Notes: a model not told the origin generated them from the sequence alone. Positions 29,764 through 39,149 are shown, counted from the first letter of the stretch. The stretch is 42,837 nucleotides of DNA from Candidatus Moranbacteria bacterium CG_4_9_14_3_um_filter_44_28 (GCA_002790655.1 PFVO01000010.1:1-42837), one strand, 5' to 3'. Made by a program: numbers and translations.

Positions 29764-30792
29764 TCAAACCTGTGTCAATTTTTTCTTCAATTCTTCCACC
29801 ATCTCTATTGGAGTGGGATCAATTTCGTATTTGAGAGCAAGGTAATATGACGCCCAGTAGCCGATTTGAAGAGTGGCGAAAATGCGGTATAACATTACAT
29901 CTTCGGGCATATCAACGATCGTCGAATCCACATCGTAATTCTTCAAAATATCAGAAGTAACTTTGATTCGCTTCAAATTGCCTGGATGATCTTTCTGATC
30001 CCGCAATATAATCAAATGAAATTTTCCCTGCAATTTTGTGAAACCAACCATCTCGTTATGGTTCAGTTCCGGGAAAAAATTCCAAAAGGCTGGCGTCTTG
30101 GCATTTTCATTGAGCATAATTTTCCAGATCATCGCCAGCGACTTGAATTTGGTTGAGCCGTAAATCACTGGTGTTTTTCCTACCAGTTCCCCCGCAACTT
30201 TTTCTCCCTGTTCCCGAAATTCTTTTTCGTTTTCTTTTAATTTATTCGCAGTCTCCTCAAATTTTTCTCGCTCGTCTTCGATCATCCCGGAATTTACCAA
30301 AATCTGGAATACCGCTGCCAAATTATAGCCCGTTGCCATTCTCGGCTGAATTCCCAAGGGCATCTTTACATAAGGAATATTATTTTTTTCGCAAAGTTCA
30401 AGAACTTTTCCTCCCGCCGCAATCCCGACGCAGGGAAGATTATTTTTTAATGCCTCTTCAAAAGATGAAATCGTCTCTTCTGTATTTCCTGAATAAGACG
30501 AAATTATATTGAGACAATTATCAAAGGCTTCCGGCGGAAGAGTATAAAAGCGATTCTGATAAACTCCGAAACGATGATTGGCCGATGGATTTTTGCGGAA
30601 TAAATCGTGAAGATAAATCCGAAGCAAATTCCCGGGAAGCGCCGAACCTCCCATGCCAGAGATCTCGATAGCTTTGAATTTGCCTTCAACTTTCACGTCT
30701 TTAGCCAATTCCAGACCCTTGATTAGTTGATCGGGAATATTTTTGATAACTTCATAGAGATTTTCTTTGTCAATTTTGTTTTGCATAAACAC
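29764..30792 (-). CDS. bifunctional phosphoglucose/phosphomannose isomerase-like (SIS domain)
   Basis: EISGMGGSALPGNLLRIYL, SSYSGNTEETISSFEEAL, FPELNHNEMVGF, YYLALKYEIDPTPIEMVEELK. Confidence 0.88.
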   Translation of the reverse strand: MFMQNKIDKENLYEVIKNIPDQLIKGLELAKDVKVEGKFKAIEISGMGGSALPGNLLRIYLHDLFRKNPSANHRFGVYQNRFYTLPPEAFDNCLNIISSYSGNTEETISSFEEALKNNLPCVGIAAGGKVLELCEKNNIPYVKMPLGIQPRMATGYNLAAVFQILVNSGMIEDEREKFEETANKLKENEKEFREQGEKVAGELVGKTPVIYGSTKFKSLAMIWKIMLNENAKTPAFWNFFPELNHNEMVGFTKLQGKFHLIILRDQKDHPGNLKRIKVTSDILKNYDVDSTIVDMPEDVMLYRIFATLQIGYWASYYLALKYEIDPTPIEMVEELKKKLTQV

Positions 30793-30794
30793 AA

Positions 30795-32468
30795 TTATTT
30801 TCTAATTCTTTTTGTCTTCATATACCATTCCGTCACATTGGCAAATCTTTTATCCGGCGTGTTCATCGAATTTATTTCAATCCCCTGAACTTTTTTGTTG
30901 GTTATGCAAAGATAATTGGGACTGTAGAGGAAAACCACTGGCACATCCTCGCTTACGCTCTGTTGAAATTCTTTGTACAACCCCATTCTCTTTTCATTGT
31001 CGGCCTCCTGTCTTATTTTTTCCAAAATTTTATCCACGCTCTGATTGGAATAGAGCGCCAGATTCAGTCCCGGATCTCTCGTCTGCGACGAGCTCCAAAA
31101 AGCGTACGGATCCGGATCGATGCCCAGCGTCTGACCGAAAAGAAGAGCTTCGTATTCCCTCGGACGGATGTAATTTTGCTGAACGTCGGCCGCGTCAAGA
31201 GACTCGACATTCACTTTCACTCCAATTGCTTCCCATTGTTTTTCTAGTATTTCCGCAGTCTGGGCCAAATCCGGCCAATCTGTCGCCACAAGTTTCACTT
31301 CCAGCGGCTGGCTGTCTTTTTTGCGAAAGCCGTCTTCGCTTTTTTTCCATCCTGCGTTATCCAAGGTCTTGTTTGCCTCATCGATATTATACTCAAATTT
31401 TTTTATGTCATCCGTCGCTCCAAATAATCCGGGAGGAATTGGAGAATAAATTTCCTTTCCCTCTCCTCCCAGAACTTCGTTTATGATCGCTTTTCTGTCA
31501 GTGGCAAGCGAAAGAGCTTTTCTCACGTCGCGATCAGCCAGAACCTTGCTCTTCTGCTGGTTGAGAAAAACCGCGAAATAGCGGGGAATGTTTATGGAAT
31601 GCACGTCCGCGCTGCGGCGGCTCTTGAGATCCTTAAGCCCCGAGGGGGACAAATAGCTCAAACCAAAAACTTGCTTGTTGTTATAGGCCTCAAGCATCGA
31701 ATCCTCGTCAAAATAGAAAGAAAAGCTGATCCGGCTAATGAAAGGTTTTTGGCCAAAATAATTTTCATTCACTTCAAGATCATAAGAAAGAATGTTGCCG
31801 TCCGGATCCTTCTCAAAATCCGAAAATTTGTATGGCCCTGTCCCGACCGGCCGAAGATTGTATTCGGCCAGTGGAAAATTCGCCGGCGCGATCGTCTCCC
31901 AGATGTGTCTTGGTAAAATGCCAATCGTCAGATTATTGAGAAAAAAAGCGTAAGGAGCCTGAAGAATGAAGCGCACCGTGCTTTCATCATCTGTTTCAAC
32001 GCCCACCCCCTGCCAGATCTGCCGCAGGGGACTTTTAAAGGCCGGATCCTGGATGGCCTGAATGGTAAAAAGAACATCATCAGCCGTAAAAGGCTCGCCA
32101 TCATGCCATTTCACATCTTTTTTCAACTTTATCGTATAGGTCAGCCCGCTTTTGTCAGTTTCATAATCCTCGGCAAGATCAGGAATGATTTTTCCGTCCG
32201 CGTCATATTTGAAAAGGCCGGAAAAAACAAGGGCGCACAGATCCTGATCGGCGTCGCTTCCCCGGGCAAGAATCGGATTGATATACATCGGCTGACCGAC
32301 AATTCCTTCGGAATAATCACCTCCCGGAACCGGAATGGGTTTTGTAAAATGATAATAAAACCCGACAACGGTTGCGATCAAAGAAGCAACCAAGACAAGA
32401 ATCAGAACATTGACCGTAATTTTCTCTTTGTGAGACAAAACTTGAGAAAGTCTCTGCCAAATACTCAT
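30795..32468 (-). CDS. ABC-type peptide-binding protein (SBP_bac_5), N-terminally membrane anchored
   Basis: GIVGQPMYINPILARGSDADQDLCALVFSGLFKYD, LKKDVKWHDGEPFTADDVLFT; N-terminal TM without an obvious lipobox. Start chosen as MSIWQRL. Confidence 0.9.
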   Translation of the reverse strand: MSIWQRLSQVLSHKEKITVNVLILVLVASLIATVVGFYYHFTKPIPVPGGDYSEGIVGQPMYINPILARGSDADQDLCALVFSGLFKYDADGKIIPDLAEDYETDKSGLTYTIKLKKDVKWHDGEPFTADDVLFTIQAIQDPAFKSPLRQIWQGVGVETDDESTVRFILQAPYAFFLNNLTIGILPRHIWETIAPANFPLAEYNLRPVGTGPYKFSDFEKDPDGNILSYDLEVNENYFGQKPFISRISFSFYFDEDSMLEAYNNKQVFGLSYLSPSGLKDLKSRRSADVHSINIPRYFAVFLNQQKSKVLADRDVRKALSLATDRKAIINEVLGGEGKEIYSPIPPGLFGATDDIKKFEYNIDEANKTLDNAGWKKSEDGFRKKDSQPLEVKLVATDWPDLAQTAEILEKQWEAIGVKVNVESLDAADVQQNYIRPREYEALLFGQTLGIDPDPYAFWSSSQTRDPGLNLALYSNQSVDKILEKIRQEADNEKRMGLYKEFQQSVSEDVPVVFLYSPNYLCITNKKVQGIEINSMNTPDKRFANVTEWYMKTKRIRK

Positions 32469-32490
32469 TGAAAAATATAGATCACAAGAA

Positions 32491-32721
32491 TTAAATTCCT
32501 TGGGACGAAAGATAAAATATGACCACTGAAAATCCAATAAAAAGCGCGCCCAAAACAATGCTTCCCCAGAACAAGAATTTTTCAAATCCTCTCTTGGTAT
32601 AATAGCCTCCAAAGTCTCCCCCAAAAGTCGCCGAAAGCCCTGCTCCCCTGTTCTGAAGCAGAATCGAAGCCGTAAGCAGTATCGAAATAATAATTTGTCC
32701 AAAAATTAATCCTTTTTCCAT
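32491..32721 (-). CDS. secG: preprotein translocase subunit SecG
   Basis: Two TM helices, LLQNRGAGLSATFGGDFGGYYTKRGFEKFLFW. Confidence 0.9.
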   Translation of the reverse strand: MEKGLIFGQIIISILLTASILLQNRGAGLSATFGGDFGGYYTKRGFEKFLFWGSIVLGALFIGFSVVIFYLSSQGI

Positions 32722-32727
32722 AATTTT

Positions 32728-33081
32728 TCAATGTTCATTTTCGCTAATAAGAGATGAGACGAGATAGTTTATCGTACTTATTACGACCACTGCCCAAAAA
32801 GCGGCTGTCCAGGTATCGATAATGAGAGTCCTTGCAACTTTAGCGGCTAAATTGAGCATAAGAACATTTATGACAATTGTAAATAGCCCGAGAGTAATCC
32901 AGATCAAGGGGGTGGAAATTATTTTTACTATTGGTTTTATGAAAAAGTTGATGAAACCCAGCACTGCGCCAGTGAGAATCAGCCATTTCCAATCGCCATA
33001 AAAATGGATTCCCGGTACCAGCCGCGCCGCCGCCCAGATACCGAGAGCGTTGGAGAGGACATGTATTATGAGTCGAAGCAT
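32728..33081 (-). CDS. YvlD-like / phage_holin_4_2-family membrane protein
   Basis: LGIWAAARLVPGIHFYGDWKWLILTGAVLGFINFFIKPIVKIISTPLIWITLGLFTIVIN. Confidence 0.85.
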   Translation of the reverse strand: MLRLIIHVLSNALGIWAAARLVPGIHFYGDWKWLILTGAVLGFINFFIKPIVKIISTPLIWITLGLFTIVINVLMLNLAAKVARTLIIDTWTAAFWAVVVISTINYLVSSLISENEH

Positions 33082-33136
33082 AGAAAATAATCTTAACGAA
33101 GACTAGCATATTAAAGATAAAAGTCAACAAACCAGA

Positions 33137-33266
33137 TAAATTTTCAATTTCTAATTTTCAATTTTCAAACAATGCTTAAATTTCTCAATTTTTCAATGAT
33201 TTTATTTTTGAAATTGATTCATTGGATCATTGAAAATTTTTTGAAAATTTGTAAATTGAAAATTTT
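33137..33266. repeat. AT-rich imperfect long palindrome (TTTTCAATTT / AAATTGAAAA type)
   Basis: AAATTTTCAATTTCTAATTTTCAATTTTCAA ... TTGAAAATTTTTTGAAAATTTGTAAATTGAAAATTTT. Confidence 0.7.
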
Positions 33267-33332
33267 GACAGAAAGCTTCCTTTAACTCTATTATAACCCT
33301 AGCTAACACCAATAATCAAGTAATCAAGACTT

Positions 33333-34310
33333 ATGCAAAAACGCATCTTCTCCGGCATTCAGCCTTCGGGCGTGCTTCATTTGGGAAACTATCTGGGGGC
33401 TATCAAAAACTGGATGGAACTTCAGGACAAATATGAATCAATTTTCTGCGTGGTTGATCTTCACGCTATCACCGTCCCGCAAAAACCGGAAGAGCTTCGC
33501 CAAAAAACGATTGAAGTCGCCAAAATATATCTCGCCGCCGGAATCAACCCGGAAAAATCAACCATTTTCGTCCAATCTCATATTCCCGAACACACGGAGC
33601 TGGCCTGGATTTTGAATACGATTACCAAAATCCCAGAGCTTGAACGAATGACCCAGTTTAAAGACAAATCTCAAGAATTCAGACAACATCTCAACGCCGG
33701 ACTGTTCAACTATCCCATTCTTATGGCGGCTGACATTTTGCTTTATGATACAAATTTAGTGCCGGTCGGCGAAGATCAGCTTCAGCACGTGGAAATTGCC
33801 CGTACGCTTGCCAAACGTTTTAATACTACGTTCGGAAAAACTTTTGTCATTCCCGAACCGTTTGTTGTCAAAGAAGGAATGAGGATTATGGGCCTTGACA
33901 ATCCAGCCCAAAAAATGAGCAAATCCGCCTCCTCGAAGTATAATTATATCGCCCTTACCGATTCCCCGGAAAAAATCCGCGAAAAAATCAAGCGGGCCGT
34001 CACTGACAGCGGAAAAACGATCAAATATTCCGACGACCAGCCGGCGATTAAAAACCTAATTAATATTTACGCTCTTCTCGACAACGCAAAGCCAAAAGAC
34101 ATTGAAGATGCTTATCACAAAAAAGGCTATGCCGAATTTAAAAAAGATCTGGCGGAAGTGATTGTTGACTTTTTGAAAGACTTCCAGCTAAAATACAATG
34201 ATATTGATGACAAGGAGGTCATGAGTATCCTTCAACAGGGCGCCGAAAAACTCCGGCCTCTGGCGGAGAAAAAGATGGAGGAAGTAAAGGAAAAAGTTGG
34301 GTTGATTTAA
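33333..34310 (+). CDS. trpS: tryptophanyl-tRNA synthetase
   Basis: RIFSGIQPSGVLHLGNYLGAIKNW, DLHAIT, MAADILLYDTNLVPVGEDQLQHVE, KMSKS. Confidence 0.97.
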   Translation: MQKRIFSGIQPSGVLHLGNYLGAIKNWMELQDKYESIFCVVDLHAITVPQKPEELRQKTIEVAKIYLAAGINPEKSTIFVQSHIPEHTELAWILNTITKIPELERMTQFKDKSQEFRQHLNAGLFNYPILMAADILLYDTNLVPVGEDQLQHVEIARTLAKRFNTTFGKTFVIPEPFVVKEGMRIMGLDNPAQKMSKSASSKYNYIALTDSPEKIREKIKRAVTDSGKTIKYSDDQPAIKNLINIYALLDNAKPKDIEDAYHKKGYAEFKKDLAEVIVDFLKDFQLKYNDIDDKEVMSILQQGAEKLRPLAEKKMEEVKEKVGLI

Positions 34311-34359
34311 AAATATAAAAGACAAAATATCTAGAAGGTGCGGATTATTGCGGATTATT

Positions 34360-34392
34360 AGCTCCCGACATCCGATGTTGGGAGCTTTCTTT
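34360..34392. terminator. hairpin between convergent trpS and manB-like genes (likely terminator)
   Basis: AGCTCCCGACATCCGATGTTGGGAGCTTTCTTTT; 12-bp stem with one G-U; 3' T-rich. Confidence 0.75.
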
Positions 34393-35738
34393 TATTCTCT
34401 GATTATTTTTAAAGCTTCGTTAACTTTTTCCTTCATCAATTCTTCCGTATTCGCTTCGAGATTCAACCGCAGAACCGGTTCCGTGTTTGATGGCCGGACA
34501 TTCAGCCACCAATCGGGAAATTCAATTTTCACTCCGTCGAGTTCCGAAATTTTTCCGTCAGAATATTTTTCCTTCAATTTATTTATTACTTCGTCTTTGT
34601 CCGCGACTTCACTGTTGATTTCCCCCGAGTGAAAATATCTTTTTACGTCTTTTACTAATTCTGAAATCTTTTCGCCTGTCTCGGCCATCAAGTTTAGGAG
34701 CATAATCGCCGCAAGTATCGAGGCCTCGGCCATATAGTTTTCCTTGAAGTAATAATGCCCCGAAAGTTCCCCGGCGAAAGCTCCGCCTTCATCGCGCATG
34801 ATTTTTTTGATATTGGCGTGCCCCACCGGACATTCGAGAGCCACACCGCCATTTTCTTCGATGAACTCTCTCACCGATTTTGATGATCGGAGATCATAGA
34901 AAATCTTGGCGCCGGGATTTTTTTCCAAAATCATCTTGGCAATCAATGCCGTTATCAGGTCCATCGGAATAATTTCGCCGTTTTCATCAATGAATCCTAC
35001 TCTATCGGCATCTCCATCGTAAGCAATGCCCAGATCGGCATTATTTTCCCGAACTTTTTCCTGCAAATCTTTTAACGTTTCGGTTTTCAAAGGATTGGCT
35101 TCATGGTTGGGAAATTTCCCGTCGAAATTGTCATAAAGCGTCACCAGTTCAATGTTATCGGGAAATTTTTTATAGATATCCAAATCCAAAATTCCCATCG
35201 CGTTGGCAAAATCAATCACAACCTTGAATTTTTTATCACCGAGATTGGCAAATGATGAGAAATAATCTATATAATCATTTTTTATTTCTTCTTTCGGAAT
35301 AATTTTCCCCTTTTTTCCCGCTTCAGGAAAATTTCCAGCCATAACTAAATCTCTGATTTCAAAAAGTCCGCTATTTTCTCCGATCGGCACCGCTTCAGCG
35401 CGGCATATTTTCATCCCGTTCCACTCGGCCGGATTATGAGAAGCGGTGAGAGAAATTGCTCCATCAATATCGAGTTTGCCAGAGGCAAAATAGACCATCG
35501 GCGTTGAAGCCAAGCCAATATCATAAACATCGGCTCCCTGTTCGGTTATCCCTTTTGCCAGAGCCCCGAATAACGCCAGGCTCGACTCGCGAATATCGCG
35601 CCCGACCGCGATTTTTTTCGCGCCGAGATATTGAACTATCGCCCGCCCAATTTTATAAACGACATCTTCGTTGATATCGGCGGGATAAATTCCCCGAATA
35701 TCATAGGCTTTGAAAATTTTCAGATTGATTTCTAACAT
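34392..35738 (-). CDS. manB: phosphomannomutase/phosphoglucomutase
   Basis: FKAYDIRGIYPADINEDVVYKIGRA, SLTASHNPAEWNGMK, AYDGDADRVGFIDENG, ELSGHYYF, VRPSNTEPVLRL. Confidence 0.93.
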   Translation of the reverse strand: MLEINLKIFKAYDIRGIYPADINEDVVYKIGRAIVQYLGAKKIAVGRDIRESSLALFGALAKGITEQGADVYDIGLASTPMVYFASGKLDIDGAISLTASHNPAEWNGMKICRAEAVPIGENSGLFEIRDLVMAGNFPEAGKKGKIIPKEEIKNDYIDYFSSFANLGDKKFKVVIDFANAMGILDLDIYKKFPDNIELVTLYDNFDGKFPNHEANPLKTETLKDLQEKVRENNADLGIAYDGDADRVGFIDENGEIIPMDLITALIAKMILEKNPGAKIFYDLRSSKSVREFIEENGGVALECPVGHANIKKIMRDEGGAFAGELSGHYYFKENYMAEASILAAIMLLNLMAETGEKISELVKDVKRYFHSGEINSEVADKDEVINKLKEKYSDGKISELDGVKIEFPDWWLNVRPSNTEPVLRLNLEANTEELMKEKVNEALKIIRE

Positions 35739-35796
35739 AACTCAAAATTTTACAAATTAATGGCACTTCGCTACCATTGTAGCAGAAGATTGATAA

Positions 35797-35833
35797 AACA
35801 TTCAATGTTAGGGAAACCCTAACATTGAATGTT
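35797..35833. repeat. perfect palindrome AACATTCAATGTTAGGG-aaa-CCCTAACATTGAATGTT in the divergent manB/manC intergenic region
   Basis: 17-bp perfect stem, 3-nt loop, ending 9 nt before the manC-like ATG. Confidence 0.93.
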
Positions 35834-35842
35834 GAAAAAATT

Positions 35843-36922
35843 ATGAAATTAGTCATTATGGCCGGTGGCCGCGGAACCCGTTTGTGGCCGATGAGCCGGC
35901 AAGGCATGCCGAAACAATTTCAAAAACTGGTTTCGAAGAAAACAATGCTTCAGGACACCTTTGAAAGACTCCTAAATATCGTTGAAGCAAAAGATATTTT
36001 TGTCTCAACGAATAAGGAATACGCCGAAATCGTGAAAAGCCAGCTTCCCGAAATGCCACCGGAAAATATCATTGCGGAGCCAGTGGGCAGAAGCACCGCG
36101 CCCTGCATCGCGCTTTCGGCGGCCATTATTTCCGCTCGTGGCAGAAATGAAACAATTGGTTTTTTTCCGGCAGATCATCTCATTAGAAATCCGGAAAACC
36201 TTCTCGAAGCTGTGAAGCAGGGAGAAAAACTTTTGGAAAATTACCCCGACCACCTGATCACCTTTGGTATCACTCCCACTACTCCGGATACCGGTTTGGG
36301 ATATATTGAAAAAAATGATCTTCTCGAGAAAATCGAATCTATTGAATTCTATAAAGCGAAAAGATTTGTGGAAAAACCGGATCTCAAAACAGCCCAGAAA
36401 TATCTAGGGTCAGGAAATTTTTACTGGAACAGCGGAATGTTCCTATTTAAAGTCAGTACAATCATCGAAAAATTCAAAGCTTATGTCCCGGATATTTATG
36501 CGCGCTTGGTGAAAATAAAATCAGCCGCCGGGACTGAAAATTTTGAAGCTGTCTTGAAAGAAGAATTTCCAAAAATGGACAAAGTCAGCATTGATTATGC
36601 CGTGATGGAAAACGAGCCAAATGTAGCCTTGGCACCCGTCACCAGCGACTGGAGCGATATCGGAAGCTGGACGGCCCTCAAGGACACTTTGATTGGAGAT
36701 AAAAAGAAACATCTAGTAAAAATTGAAGGAGAACATCTTGACTTTGACAGCGAAAACTTGCTCGTTTATGGCTCTGACAAACTTATCACCACTATCGGTG
36801 TCAAAGATTTGATTATCGTTGACACTCCCGACGCCATTCTCATTTGCGACCGGAACAAATCCCAGCTCGTTTCAGATGTAGTGAAAAAACTGGAAGAATC
36901 AGGGAAAATTAAGTATTTATAA
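35843..36922 (+). CDS. manC: mannose-1-phosphate guanylyltransferase
   Basis: MKLVIMAGGRGTRLWPMSRQGMPKQFQKL, FPADHLI, RFVEKPDLKTAQKYL, YWNSGMFLFK. Start ATG 35843 preferred over TTG 35825 inside the palindrome. Confidence 0.93.
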   Translation: MKLVIMAGGRGTRLWPMSRQGMPKQFQKLVSKKTMLQDTFERLLNIVEAKDIFVSTNKEYAEIVKSQLPEMPPENIIAEPVGRSTAPCIALSAAIISARGRNETIGFFPADHLIRNPENLLEAVKQGEKLLENYPDHLITFGITPTTPDTGLGYIEKNDLLEKIESIEFYKAKRFVEKPDLKTAQKYLGSGNFYWNSGMFLFKVSTIIEKFKAYVPDIYARLVKIKSAAGTENFEAVLKEEFPKMDKVSIDYAVMENEPNVALAPVTSDWSDIGSWTALKDTLIGDKKKHLVKIEGEHLDFDSENLLVYGSDKLITTIGVKDLIIVDTPDAILICDRNKSQLVSDVVKKLEESGKIKYL

Positions 36923-36927
36923 AATTC

Positions 36928-37971
36928 ATGAGCTTGAAAGTGGGCATCGTCGGCCTTCCTAATGTCGGGAAGTCCACTCTTTTCAAAGCCCTCACCAAAA
37001 ATCCGGTGGATATTGCCAATTATCCATTTTGCACCATTGAGCCGAATGTTGGGGTCGTTCGCGTGCCGGACGAGCGGCTTGATAAAATCGCAAAAATCGC
37101 CAAAGCGGAAAAAATCGTTCCGACGATTATTGAATTCGTGGACATTGCCGGACTTGTAAAAGGCGCGGCTGTTGGAGAGGGTCTCGGGAATCAATTTTTG
37201 GCGCATATTCGGGAAGTTGATGCCATCGCCCAAGTCGTTCGCGTGTTTGAGGACAAAAATATCACGCATGTTCACGAGAAAATCGATCCCCTGCACGATA
37301 TAGAAATCGTCAACACGGAACTGATCCTGGCTGATTTGGAAACAGTAAAAAAGAAAATCATCAAACTGGAGCAGGAGGTCCGCGGAATGAAAAAAGAGGC
37401 CGCGAAGAAACTGGAAATTACAAAGAAGATGGAAAAAATTTTACAAGAGGGAAAATTGGCGCAAGAACTAGAATTAGGCGAAGAAGAATACGAATTAATA
37501 AAAGACCTGTACTTGCTTACCTGGAAACCAATAATTTACGTTCTCAATAAAAAACAGGATGAAAAGATGGCCCCAGACCTGCCCCAGGATTATCCTTTTG
37601 TAGAGATCAACTTGAAAATCGAAGAAGAACTATCCGAGATGTCGAGCGAAGAAATCAAGGAATTAGGAGAAAAATCAAACCTGGATGAGCTGATTTTGAA
37701 ATGCTACGAAATTCTGGATCTTATAACCTTCTTCACCATCGCCAACCGCCAAGCCCAGGCCTGGACGGTGAAAAAAAATACCCCGCTTCCCAAAGCCGGC
37801 GGAGTGATTCATACTGATTTTTGCGAAAAATTCATCCGGGCAGACGTGATCAATTGGCAGAAACTCCTGGAAGCCGGTTCCTGGACCAAAGCCCGCGACT
37901 TCGGATGGCTCCGCACCGAAGGAAAAGAATATATCATTCAGGACGGGGATGTGGTGGAGTTCAAGATCTAG
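36928..37971 (+). CDS. ychF: YchF/OLA1 family GTP-binding ATPase
   Basis: KVGIVGLPNVGKSTLFKALT, NYPFCTIEPNVGVV, DIAGLVKGAAVGEGLGNQFLAHIREVDAI. Confidence 0.97.
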   Translation: MSLKVGIVGLPNVGKSTLFKALTKNPVDIANYPFCTIEPNVGVVRVPDERLDKIAKIAKAEKIVPTIIEFVDIAGLVKGAAVGEGLGNQFLAHIREVDAIAQVVRVFEDKNITHVHEKIDPLHDIEIVNTELILADLETVKKKIIKLEQEVRGMKKEAAKKLEITKKMEKILQEGKLAQELELGEEEYELIKDLYLLTWKPIIYVLNKKQDEKMAPDLPQDYPFVEINLKIEEELSEMSSEEIKELGEKSNLDELILKCYEILDLITFFTIANRQAQAWTVKKNTPLPKAGGVIHTDFCEKFIRADVINWQKLLEAGSWTKARDFGWLRTEGKEYIIQDGDVVEFKI

Positions 37972-38246
37972 GCCGCTTTGTTGGTGACATGAGATTTAGC
38001 CCGCACTCTTTTCAGTTCACCTAACACTCCTTTCGTCTCTGCTCCTATTTCTCCCAGTTGAGAATTCAGCTTTTGTATTTCTTCTGGACTTAAGTTTAAA
38101 TCATCTTCATTAAGAAGTTCTTTCGATAATTTAGCATTTTCCTCAAAAATTTTCTGAGTTTTTCGTATAACTTCTTCTTCTCTTTCTGTCAATTCTTGTT
38201 CGGGGCTAATTTGCGGCTCGAGATTAATCTTTTCTAGTTTAGACAT
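37968..38246 (-). CDS. hypothetical charged/coiled-coil protein (92 aa)
   Basis: ORF convergent with ychF (stop codons overlap). Confidence 0.5.
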   Translation of the reverse strand: MSKLEKINLEPQISPEQELTEREEEVIRKTQKIFEENAKLSKELLNEDDLNLSPEEIQKLNSQLGEIGAETKGVLGELKRVRAKSHVTNKAA

Positions 38247-38262
38247 AGATTTATATTATTCC

Positions 38263-38409
38263 TTAATTATTCTGAACTTTGCGAGCTTTATAAATAATCC
38301 GGGCAACCCTCTCCTGTCTCGTTTCTATATCCTCCAGCTTTTTCAGCGCCTTGCTATAGGCTTCTCTCATCCGCTCCAGATCCTTTTGCACTTTTTCCTC
38401 GTCAAACAT
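38263..38409 (-). CDS. possible 48-aa coiled-coil peptide (MFDEEKVQKDLERMREAYSKALKKLEDIETRQERVARIIYKARKVQNN)
   Basis: Manually translated short ORF, not in track; charged helical composition. Confidence 0.4.
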   Translation of the reverse strand: MFDEEKVQKDLERMREAYSKALKKLEDIETRQERVARIIYKARKVQNN

Positions 38410-38489
38410 ATCAAAATATCCAGTTATTACATTATAATCCTATCACAAGCGCAGAGGACTTGCCAAGACCCAGACGGTATGATAGACTC

Positions 38490-38585
38490 TCAATACAATT
38501 AAGAAAGTCCAAAGTTTCCCCGCCCCTCATGGGATTGGGAAATAAAATCCGCTAAGGAGGACTTTCTTTAGCGGAATTTTTTTTG
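38490..38585 (+). ncRNA. candidate structured leader RNA with intrinsic terminator upstream of rpsF
   Basis: AAGAAAGTCC (38501-38510)/GGACTTTCTT (38559-38568); TTTCCC/GGGAAA; TCCGCTAA (38548-38555)/TTAGCGGA (38568-38575) followed by T-run. Confidence 0.6.
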
Positions 38586-38589
38586 AGCA

Positions 38590-38666
38590 TGATGCTAATC
38601 TACAAATAATACTCGCTTATTCGCAATTCGTTGATTGGCATTTATTTGTAGATTTGCATCACACCT
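38590..38666. repeat. short hairpin copy of the GATGCTAATC...GCATCACACCT repeat
   Basis: TGATGCTAATCTACAAATAA (38590-38609) / TTATTTGTAGATTTGCATCA (38642-38661), 19/20 complementary; core TTCGCAATTCGTTGATT shared with 13080 and 15209 copies. Confidence 0.88.
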
Positions 38667-38667
38667 T

Positions 38668-39141
38668 ATGGAGTACGAACTTCTCTTTTTCATCTCTGTT
38701 TCCAATGAAGACCGGGTGGACATAATCAAAAAAGAATTGATTGAAATTTTGGAAAGCCTTGGAGCGAAACTCTTGGGCGATTTTACTGATATTGGAAAAA
38801 GGAAATTGGCTTATCCCATCAAGCGCGACACGCACGCTTTTTACAGCTGGGCGCGTTTCACGCTCGACGATGAAAACCGGAACAATATCCCCGAAATTAA
38901 TAAACGTATTTCATTAAATAATAAGATTACCCGTCATCTGATTGTCCGCGCCGACGAAATCGGAAAGCCGGCTTCCGTGGCCGCTCCGGAAACTGAAGTT
39001 GAAAAATTGGCCGCCGAAAAAATAAAGGCCGAAATCAAAAAACCACGGGCGAAAGCAAAGCCAGCCAAAAAGGAATCCAGAGCCGCTCTTTCTGAACTTG
39101 ACGAAAAATTGAGCGAGATTTTAGAAGAAACCCCGGGTTAA
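38668..39141 (+). CDS. rpsF: 30S ribosomal protein S6 with C-terminal Ala/Lys-rich extension
   Basis: MEYELLFFISVSNED...YPIKRDTHAFYSWARFTLD; followed by ssb and rpsR. Start adjusted from track (38635). Confidence 0.93.
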   Translation: MEYELLFFISVSNEDRVDIIKKELIEILESLGAKLLGDFTDIGKRKLAYPIKRDTHAFYSWARFTLDDENRNNIPEINKRISLNNKITRHLIVRADEIGKPASVAAPETEVEKLAAEKIKAEIKKPRAKAKPAKKESRAALSELDEKLSEILEETPG

Positions 39142-39149
39142 TTCAAAAT

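Noticed and set aside
32728-33081. Holin-family similarity as evidence of a prophage
   Set aside because: YvlD/phage_holin_4_2 proteins are common chromosomal membrane proteins; no other phage genes nearby.
38459-38483. Sigma70 promoter TTGCCA...TATGAT upstream of the rpsF leader
   Set aside because: TATGAT is a good -10 but TTGCCA is only 12 nt away; spacing is incompatible with a standard promoter, so not annotated.
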